A DNA stretch of 8,047 bases from positions 1-8,047 of the forward strand of contig JAWPNA010000444.1 of the NCBI GenBank assembly GCA_045402695.1. Reading direction: 5' to 3'. Positions 1-5,024 of the stretch are shown piece after piece. The notes under the pieces are model-generated. The model did not search any database. It saw only the letters and a program-made list of their open reading frames with translations, and had not been told where the DNA came from. How positions within the stretch are numbered: position 1 is the stretch's first letter; each line of letters begins with the position of its first letter. The DNA comes from JAWPNA01 sp045402695 (GTDB lineage: Bacteria; Acidobacteriota; Polarisedimenticolia; JACPZX01; DASXTC01). A program made the position numbers and the translations under genes.

Positions 1-657
1 GACGCGGACATCCCCTTCGAGACGATCGCCGTCATCCCCGGCGACTCTCCGCTTCGCTGCGCCGATCGCGACGTGGAGGCGGCTATGGTGGCCGAAGTGG
101 ATCGCGCGCGCGCGGCGAGGGATTCCCTAGGAGGCATCTTCCAGGTGGTGGCGCGAGGCGCGCCGCCTGGATTGGGGTCGTTCCGGCTGTGGGATACGCG
201 GCTGGAAGCGAAGCTCGGGCAGGCGTTGCTGTCGATACACGCCGTGAAGGCGGTCGAAATCGGAGAGGGGATCGCGGCCGCGTCGCGCCCCGGATCCCAG
301 GTGCACGACGAGATCCATTACGACGCAGCGATGCGTCGGTTCTACCGGACGACCAACCGCGCGGGCGGGATCGAGGGGGGCATGACCAATGGGGAGGAAG
401 TGCGGGCCACCGCCTACCTCAAGCCGCTCTCGACGCTGCCGCGCCCACTGGCTTCTGTGGACATCGTGGACAAGACCGATGCGCAGGCCACGGTGGAGAG
501 GACCGACACTTGCGTGGTGGCCGCGGCAGGGATCATCGGAGAGGCCATGACGGCCATCGTGCTGACGAAGGCTTTCCTGGAAAAGTTCGGTGGCGACTCG
601 ATGGAGGAGACCGGGAGAAACCACCGCGGGTTTCTGGATCAGGTGGAGAGGTTCTGA
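1..657 (+). CDS. aroC: chorismate synthase, C-terminal part (5' end outside window)
   Basis: Chorismate synthase makes chorismate from 5-enolpyruvylshikimate-3-phosphate, the last shikimate-pathway step, in the cytosol with reduced FMN. The reading frame is open from base 1, giving the last 218 residues of a protein normally about 360-390 long. Visible family landmarks (fragment numbering) are SLGGIFQVVA and PPGLGS near the middle, HDEIHYD from residue 102, NRAGGIEGGMTNGE from residue 119, and RTDTC from residue 167 followed by GEAMTAIVL, which corresponds to the third family signature (usually R-S/H-D-P-C). The C-terminal KFGGDSMEE tail is also typical. The frame is intact to its TGA. The next gene starts one base after the stop, so aroC appears to lead, or sit inside, the plus-strand operon. 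Any promoter is outside the window. Identification is secure; only the start is missing. Confidence 0.95.
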   Translation, partial: DADIPFETIAVIPGDSPLRCADRDVEAAMVAEVDRARAARDSLGGIFQVVARGAPPGLGSFRLWDTRLEAKLGQALLSIHAVKAVEIGEGIAAASRPGSQVHDEIHYDAAMRRFYRTTNRAGGIEGGMTNGEEVRATAYLKPLSTLPRPLASVDIVDKTDAQATVERTDTCVVAAAGIIGEAMTAIVLTKAFLEKFGGDSMEETGRNHRGFLDQVERF

Positions 658-658
658 G

Positions 659-1231
659 ATGATCCGTGTCTTCATCCTGGCGCTGCTCGCCTTGGCGGCG
701 CTCGTCATGGTGGCGCGCAACCTGCGGGGCCGCGGGCCGGAGCCCGCCGAAGTGATCGAGCAGGCGGCCCAGGACGAGTCGAGTCCCTTCGCGCGCTGGG
801 ATGGAGCGTGGGAGGGGACCTTCAACACCCGTCGGACCGACGGGACGCTCGAGTCATCGTTGCTGGTCCGCCAGGAGTACACCACGATCACCCCGAACGA
901 GCAGTCGGTCACGATCACCGACCGGCGCGCCGATGGGAGCGTGAAGGAGTCGAGGGGGCAGAACACAGACGTGAACGGAGCACTCGAGTGCCGGCTGTGG
1001 GGGCCGGACGGGACGATGAAACTCCTCACCGGGACGAGGGCCGGAAAGACACTGTTCTGGCACCGCCGGGACACGGCGGCCGGGATCGAGGAGACCTTTC
1101 GGGAGGAGATCGTCCGGGATGCCGGCGGAGATCTCTACACCATCGACGGCGTGGGATTGTACGGAAAAGGCCGTGCGGAGGTTTTTCTGTACGAGGGACG
1201 CTACCGCCGCGTCGGCAGGGCCGGCGATTGA
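659..1231 (+). CDS. membrane-anchored hypothetical protein, lipocalin-like
   Basis: Unknown function. The 190-residue product starts with a hydrophobic segment (residues 4-19, after MIR) ending in Arg-Asn-Leu-Arg-Gly-Arg. This is best read as an N-terminal membrane anchor with the rest outside the cytosol, or an uncleaved signal. From residue 43 comes PFARWDGAWEGTF, then alternating polar and hydrophobic stretches rich in Thr, Gly and Arg and ending EVFLYEGRYRR. The W-x-G-x-W-x-G-x-F opening followed by many short beta strands resembles lipocalin or fatty-acid-binding-protein-like small barrels; this is a fold impression, not an identified family. The ATG at 659 was chosen because GGAGAG at 645-650 is eight bases upstream and it follows the aroC stop by one base; the longer open frame upstream only reads through aroC. 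The stop TGA overlaps the likely TTG start of the next gene. Confidence 0.75.
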   Translation: MIRVFILALLALAALVMVARNLRGRGPEPAEVIEQAAQDESSPFARWDGAWEGTFNTRRTDGTLESSLLVRQEYTTITPNEQSVTITDRRADGSVKESRGQNTDVNGALECRLWGPDGTMKLLTGTRAGKTLFWHRRDTAAGIEETFREEIVRDAGGDLYTIDGVGLYGKGRAEVFLYEGRYRRVGRAGD

Positions 1232-2226
1232 CCGTGTCGGGCCGAGCGGCTGCGGCGCTCGCAATCCTCGTCGGCGTGCCCGTTTGGTTTCACACCGCGG
1301 CGGGTCCGGGCGAGGCAGGGAGTGCCGCCCCACCCCCGACGGTGATGGCCCGCGTCGTGGGGATCGCCCAGGACGGCGGGGTGCCACACCTGGGCTGCGC
1401 CAGGGAGTGCTGCGAGGCGGCGCGGCGGGATCCGACCAGGACGCTGCGCGTCGCATCCCTCGCCCTCACGGTGGAGGTGGAAGGGGAGCCGCGGCGGCTC
1501 TATCTGATTGACGCCACACCCGATTTCCGGTCGCAGGTCGACTCAGCGCTGGGCGAGGCGGGGCGCCAACAGCGCCCGCCGGGCCTTCCTCTGGACGGCA
1601 TCCTGCTCACGCACGCCCACATCGGGCACTACGCAGGGCTGATCTACCTCGGGCGCGAGTCGGCGGCGGCGAAGCGCGTGCCGGTCTACGCCACGGCGCG
1701 GATGGCGGCGTTCCTCTCGGGCAACGGCCCGTGGCGCCGGCTGACAGAGGGCGGCAACATCGAACTGAAAACTCTGGAGTTGGGGCGCAGCCTCGATCTG
1801 GCGCCGGGGCTCAGGGTCGAGGCGCTGCGCGTGCCCCATCGGGAAGAGGAGTCCGACGTCGTGGGGTTTCTCGTGCGCGGGCCGTCGAGGCGGCTGCTGT
1901 ACATCCCCGACATCGATTCGTGGGATTCAGGGGACACGTGGGATACCGACATCGCCCGTCTGGCGGGATCGGTGGATGTGTCGCTTCTGGACGGGACGTT
2001 CTACTCGGCCGATGAGCTGCCCGGCCGACCGCAGGCCGAGGTCCCTCATCCGCCCATCACGGCGACCATGGGTCGCCTCGAGGCGGTGGCGCGCTCGGGG
2101 CATCGGATCCTCTTCATCCATCTGAATCACACCAATCCGGCGCTGCGCGCAGGGTCGCCCGAGCGCTCGGCGATCGGACGCCGGGGATTCGAGGTCGCCG
2201 AGGACGGACTGGTGCTGCCGCTGTGA
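1228..2226 (+). CDS. exported PqqB-like metallo-beta-lactamase-fold hydrolase
   Basis: An MBL-fold protein of the PqqB-like type. Landmarks (numbered from TTG 1228) are GIAQDGGVPHLGC with Cys57, Cys61 and Cys62; LIDATPDF; LLTHAHIGHYAGL with His129, His131 and His134; VPHREE with His204; LLYIPDIDSWD; LLDGTFY; and IHLNHTNP near the end. The His pattern is HxHxGH, so the usual Asp of HxHxDH is Gly; I recall this as a trait of a PqqB-like subgroup. The Cys cluster could bind a structural zinc, as in PqqB (inference). The N-terminus is a likely signal peptide (hydrophobic AAAALAILVGVPVWF, then a Gly/Ala/Pro-rich stretch), which cytosolic PqqB lacks. Start: TTG 1228 overlaps the previous stop and has AGGG 7 bases upstream; GTG 1234 is two codons later and nearly as likely; ATG 1345 would remove the signal. 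No other pqq genes are seen. Substrate unknown. Confidence 0.82.
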   Translation: MTVSGRAAAALAILVGVPVWFHTAAGPGEAGSAAPPPTVMARVVGIAQDGGVPHLGCARECCEAARRDPTRTLRVASLALTVEVEGEPRRLYLIDATPDFRSQVDSALGEAGRQQRPPGLPLDGILLTHAHIGHYAGLIYLGRESAAAKRVPVYATARMAAFLSGNGPWRRLTEGGNIELKTLELGRSLDLAPGLRVEALRVPHREEESDVVGFLVRGPSRRLLYIPDIDSWDSGDTWDTDIARLAGSVDVSLLDGTFYSADELPGRPQAEVPHPPITATMGRLEAVARSGHRILFIHLNHTNPALRAGSPERSAIGRRGFEVAEDGLVLPL

Positions 2227-3728
2227 CCGGCGCAATCCTGGCGTTGGATTCCGGGACCAGTTCCTCCAAGGCAGCGGTGTTCGATCTCTCGGGAAGAGCG
2301 CTCGGCCTGGCGCGGGCGCCGGTGCGCACCCGCTTCGCCGGGGCGGGCCGCGTCCAGCAGGACCCTCTGCAAATCCTGTCATCGCAGCGCCGCGCAATGG
2401 CGGCCGCTTTGCGGCAAGCCGGACGCCGCGCTATCGTGGCTGTCGGCGTCGCGAGCCAGAGATCCACGTTCATCGTGTGGGACCGTGCCACAGGAAGGCC
2501 GGTGGGGCCGGCGCCGACGTGGCAGGACACCCGCGCTCCCGGGATCTGCGAGGACCTGGCCCCGCATGCGGCGGAGATCGCGCGCCGCACGGGCCTGCCG
2601 CTCTCCTCCCACTACAGCGCCCCGAAGCTGGCGCACATGCTGGCGACGGGGGCCAAGGGGGCCGCGTTGCGCCGGCGCGCTCGCGCCGGAGACTTGCTGT
2701 TCGGCAGCGTCGCCACGTGGCTGCTCTGGAACCTCACCTCGGGCCGGATCCATGCCACGGATCCCACCCACGCGGCGCGTTCGCTCCTGTTCAACATCGA
2801 GACGATGCAGTGGGATCCCTGGCTGCTGGAGCTGTTCGATGTCCCGCGCGCGATGTTGCCGGGCGTCGTCCCCAGCCTGGGGGAGCTCGGGGCAGCATGC
2901 ATCGGGGGCGCGGGGAGCCCGGGACATCAGGCGCCCGTTCGCGCCATGCTCGGCGACCAGCAGGCGGCGCTGTTCTGGGCCGCCGGCCGCCGGCCGCGCG
3001 AGGGGACTGCGCTCGTCAATTACGGCACGGGAGCCTTCGTCCTGATCCCGTCGGGCGGGCAGCCTGCACGGCGGGATGGACTGCTGACCAGTGTCGCATG
3101 GACTCGTGGAGATCGCGCCCAGTACCTCCTGGAAGGAACCGTCAACTCCGCGGGAGCGGCCCTGGACTGGCTGCGCCGGGAGCTGGGGGCCCCGGCGAAC
3201 CTGTCCGGCATCGCGCGGCTTTGCCGTGCCGCGCGCGGGGACGCGCTGCTGCTTCCCGGCTTCTGGGGGATGGGGTCGCTTCACGCGCGCGCGGGTGGCG
3301 CCCGCCCTTGCAGCCTGTGGCTGGACGCCGAGCCCACCGGCACGCTGGCCGATCTCACGCGCGCCGCGGTGGAAGCGACGGCCCACCTCGTGGCGGAGAT
3401 CTTCGAGCGCGCCGCGACGGTCGTCCCGACGATCCGCAGCGTGATCGCCTCGGGAAGCCTGGTCAAGCTGGAGCATCTGGTGCGGTTCCAGGCGGCGCTC
3501 CTCGGCGTGCCGATCCGCGTGGCCGGCGGCAGTGAGGCCACGCTCATCGGGATCGCGGCGGCGGCCGCCTCCGCCTCCGGGTCGAAGGTCGGTTTCCGCG
3601 GGCCGGCCGTATCGCGCGTGGTGAAGCCATCGCCCCGCCTGTGCGTGGCGGCGCAAGCTAAGCACCGCCGCTGGTCGCAACTGTCAGCGATTGCGGACGC
3701 GTGGGACTGGCAGGAGGCAGGTACGTGA
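2223..3728 (+). CDS. FGGY-family carbohydrate/polyol kinase (glycerol-kinase-like)
   Basis: A 501-residue FGGY kinase, the normal length, that should transfer phosphate from ATP to a polyol or sugar in the cytosol. It follows GlpK along its whole length: LALDSGTSSSKAAVFD (phosphate loop), ASQRSTFIVWD, PTWQDTR, GSVATWLLWNLTSGRIHATDPTHAARSLLFN (described in parts), GDQQAALFW with the catalytic-base Asp245, VNYGTGAFVLIPSG, and EGTVNSAGAALDWL. The glycerol pocket differs: Arg80 is kept, but the following Glu of GlpK (QRE) is Ser81, and the Tyr of the PYFSG region appears to be His130, beside Tyr131. The usual DGG near the C-terminal ATP region reads SGSL. The substrate is therefore probably not plain glycerol, and no glpF or glpD is nearby. 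The GTG start overlaps the previous TGA (GTGA), implying translational coupling. The frame is uninterrupted. Family secure; substrate unknown. Confidence 0.88.
   Translation: MTGAILALDSGTSSSKAAVFDLSGRALGLARAPVRTRFAGAGRVQQDPLQILSSQRRAMAAALRQAGRRAIVAVGVASQRSTFIVWDRATGRPVGPAPTWQDTRAPGICEDLAPHAAEIARRTGLPLSSHYSAPKLAHMLATGAKGAALRRRARAGDLLFGSVATWLLWNLTSGRIHATDPTHAARSLLFNIETMQWDPWLLELFDVPRAMLPGVVPSLGELGAACIGGAGSPGHQAPVRAMLGDQQAALFWAAGRRPREGTALVNYGTGAFVLIPSGGQPARRDGLLTSVAWTRGDRAQYLLEGTVNSAGAALDWLRRELGAPANLSGIARLCRAARGDALLLPGFWGMGSLHARAGGARPCSLWLDAEPTGTLADLTRAAVEATAHLVAEIFERAATVVPTIRSVIASGSLVKLEHLVRFQAALLGVPIRVAGGSEATLIGIAAAAASASGSKVGFRGPAVSRVVKPSPRLCVAAQAKHRRWSQLSAIADAWDWQEAGT
3712..3717 (+). promoter_or_regulatory. 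Shine-Dalgarno sequence fixing the CPBP gene start
   Basis: A perfect AGGAGG lies inside the last codons of the kinase gene, seven bases before GTG 3725. It selects that GTG over the in-frame ATG at 3701, which would add eight residues and lacks such a site. The GTG overlaps the kinase stop as GTGA. Confidence 0.8.
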
Positions 3729-4375
3729 TCGAGATGGGCGCAAGGCCTCCGACGCGACGGACGGCCATCTTTCAGCTCGCGCTCTTCCTGGCGCTGGTGT
3801 TCTCGTACATCTGGATCTGGGCCCATGCCTTCCCGGGCGACAAGATGGTCATCTATGTCGCCGGCCTCGGTCTCACGCTGTTGACGCATGCGATCCATCG
3901 CGAAGGACCTGGGCAGCTCGGAGTGCGCCTGGACAACTTCCTCGCCGCCGCGCGCGACGCCGCCATTCCGACTCTGCCGCTTGTAGCGATCTTCGTGACA
4001 GTGGGGATCCGCGGAGGCCACTTCGGCAGCGAGGCGCTCGACGTGCACCGTTTCCTGCGCGTGCTGTCCTGGGGGTTCGTGCAGCAGTACCTGCTGCAGG
4101 GGTTCATCCACCGGCGCCTGGCTTCGGCGATCTCCAGACCGCTGTGGAGGGAGCTTGTCGTGGCCGCCATCTTCTCGCTGCTTCACATGCCCAATCCTGT
4201 GCTGATGCCCGTGACCTTTCTGGCAGGATGGATCTTCGCTGTGCTGTACCGCCGTCATCCGAACCTGTTTGTGCTGGCCCTGTGTCAGGCCGTGGGGAGC
4301 ACGGCGGTGGCCTTCGGATTCGGCACCGAGGTGCTGCACCGGATGCGGGTCGGCCCCGGCTACTTCCGGTTCTGA
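3725..4375 (+). CDS. CPBP-type intramembrane protease homologue with substituted catalytic motif
   Basis: A 216-residue polytopic membrane protein of the CPBP (CAAX protease / bacteriocin-processing) type. Hydrophobic segments lie near residues 15-35 (QLALFLALVFSYIWIW), 40-58, 85-100, 110-125, 140-156 and 160-200. Family motif 1, normally EExxxR, reads QQYLLQG at residues 120-126 (Gln120, Gln121, Gln125), with a following Arg-Arg-Leu. Motif 2 FxxxH is intact (Phe150, His154 in FSLLHMPNP). The third motif His is not seen; LALCQAVGST occupies the expected place. In glutamic-type CPBP proteases the first Glu is the catalytic base, so this protein may not be an active protease, or it may belong to a variant subgroup. 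Its start is set by a perfect AGGAGG and it overlaps the kinase stop by 4 bases. Its last 16 bases overlap the convergent minus-strand gene. Family call is good; function unknown. Confidence 0.75.
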   Translation: MIEMGARPPTRRTAIFQLALFLALVFSYIWIWAHAFPGDKMVIYVAGLGLTLLTHAIHREGPGQLGVRLDNFLAAARDAAIPTLPLVAIFVTVGIRGGHFGSEALDVHRFLRVLSWGFVQQYLLQGFIHRRLASAISRPLWRELVVAAIFSLLHMPNPVLMPVTFLAGWIFAVLYRRHPNLFVLALCQAVGSTAVAFGFGTEVLHRMRVGPGYFRF

Positions 4376-4794
4376 TCCTCGGAGTCACTTAAGACCAGGC
4401 GCCCGCGCGAAAGCAGCCAGGTGAAGAGCCCCGAGGCGGCGCTGTAGGTGACGATCGCAAGGCCCCACGGCAAGGTCGAGCGAAGGAGATCGAGTGGGAG
4501 GGCCTCCTGTCTCATCACTCTCATGAAGACCACGCCGAGGTTGAACAGCGCGGCGCCGAGGATCGCGAGGCCTCCCGCCAGCTCGAAGAATCCGAGCAGC
4601 CGTCGCCCGAGAAAAATGTGGCCGGCACCGGGGAGCGCGGTGGACATCAGCGCCGCCATGGCCACCGAGCGGAACCGCGCCCCGCACCTGGAACAGGTGT
4701 CGAACCACGATAGCCCCGGCGAGGCGATCGGCGCGCCGCAGCGCGGGCAGACGCCGCCGCGGGAGGAGGAGGGCCGTGGCGGTGATCCGCGCAC
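4360..4794 (-). CDS. zinc-ribbon and TM2-like membrane protein
   Basis: A 144-residue hypothetical protein. The N-terminus carries a four-Cys zinc ribbon, CPRCG (Cys16, Cys19) and CSRCG (Cys34, Cys37), expected to bind one Zn. It is followed by about three hydrophobic segments: around residues 45-60, 64-87 and 100-128. The LPGAGHIFLGRRLLGFFEL stretch (LPGxGHxxLGR) resembles the GxGxxYxG turn of TM2-domain proteins. The tail is short, polar and charged (SDSEDQNRK). The GTG at 4794 is the first possible start, since an in-frame TGA lies two codons upstream; no good Shine-Dalgarno precedes it. A shorter form from the internal ATG at residue 46 would lose the ribbon and is less likely. It stops with TAG inside the end of the convergent CPBP gene. 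Function unknown; a link between cytosolic metal binding and the membrane is only inference. Confidence 0.7.
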   Translation of the reverse strand: MRGSPPRPSSSRGGVCPRCGAPIASPGLSWFDTCSRCGARFRSVAMAALMSTALPGAGHIFLGRRLLGFFELAGGLAILGAALFNLGVVFMRVMRQEALPLDLLRSTLPWGLAIVTYSAASGLFTWLLSRGRLVLSDSEDQNRK

Positions 4795-4827
4795 AACGGA
4801 TCAATCGCCAAGGGACAGGAGACGGCA

Positions 4828-4877
4828 CGGCTGAGGGAGTCTCTCGCGCACAACCGCGATTGAGGCTCCCTCAGCCG
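4828..4877. repeat. long near-perfect inverted repeat (hairpin, ~21 bp stem)
   Basis: A 12-base arm CGGCTGAGGGAG (4828-4839) pairs perfectly with CTCCCTCAGCCG (4866-4877). Inside it TCTC (4840-4843) pairs with GAGG (4862-4865, one G-T wobble) and TCGCG (4844-4848) with CGCGA (4855-4859). This leaves a 6-base loop (4849-4854) and a two-base TT bulge (4860-4861). No T-run follows on either strand, so it is not a classical intrinsic terminator. It lies 33 bases upstream of the zinc-ribbon gene start (minus strand) and about 150 bases past the end of nrdJ. It could be an mRNA 3'-end or 5'-UTR structure, or a REP-like repeat. Confidence 0.75.
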
Positions 4878-4967
4878 CCACATCCCGGGCTCTGAACTGC
4901 CGGCAGGACAGAGGAGGACAACAGGGGAGGTGACTTGCGTGGTTGGTCAACTGAATCGTGGTGGTGA

Positions 4968-5000
4968 GCCACGGGTGGCGGAGCGTGGAAACGACGCTCC
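4968..5000 (-). terminator. two adjacent hairpins just past nrdJ, possible weak terminator or 3'-end structure
   Basis: GGAGCGT (4980-4986) and ACGCTCC (4994-5000) form a 7-bp stem with a 7-base loop. Next to it GCCAC (4968-4972) and GTGGC (4975-4979) form a second, short stem. Reading on the minus strand, the first begins 24 bases after the nrdJ stop. No U-tract follows, so any termination would need Rho or would be inefficient; they may instead protect the mRNA end. Confidence 0.35.
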
Positions 5001-5024
5001 ATTTGGCGGGGGCCCGGGGATCAT

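Noticed and set aside
127..1074. Minus-strand open frame opposite aroC and the small anchored protein
   Set aside because: Shadow of aroC, whose frame is certain. It spans the junction of two plus-strand genes and shows no recognisable domain.
2981..3003. GCCGCCGGCCGCCGGCC micro-repeat in the kinase gene
   Set aside because: Short, low-complexity and in frame in a variable loop (Ala-Ala-Gly-Arg-Arg); common in GC-rich coding DNA.
2379..3680. Long minus-strand open frame (433 codons) opposite the FGGY kinase
   Set aside because: Arg/Gln/Gly-rich shadow of a gene with full family conservation on the other strand; no motif and no plausible start context.
4081..4097. Inverted repeat GCAGCAG/CTGCTGC inside the CPBP gene
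   Set aside because: It arises from the Gln-Gln-Tyr-Leu-Leu codons (CAG CAG TAC CTG CTG), so coding content explains it; no sign of regulation.
3281..4339. Minus-strand open frame opposite the kinase end and CPBP gene
   Set aside because: Gln/His/Arg-rich composition typical of reversed GC-rich coding sequence; conflicts with two supported genes.
4936..4950. TTGACC on the minus strand as a -35 for the zinc-ribbon gene
   Set aside because: No acceptable -10 hexamer at 16-18 bases; the region after it is C/T-rich without a TAnnnT element.
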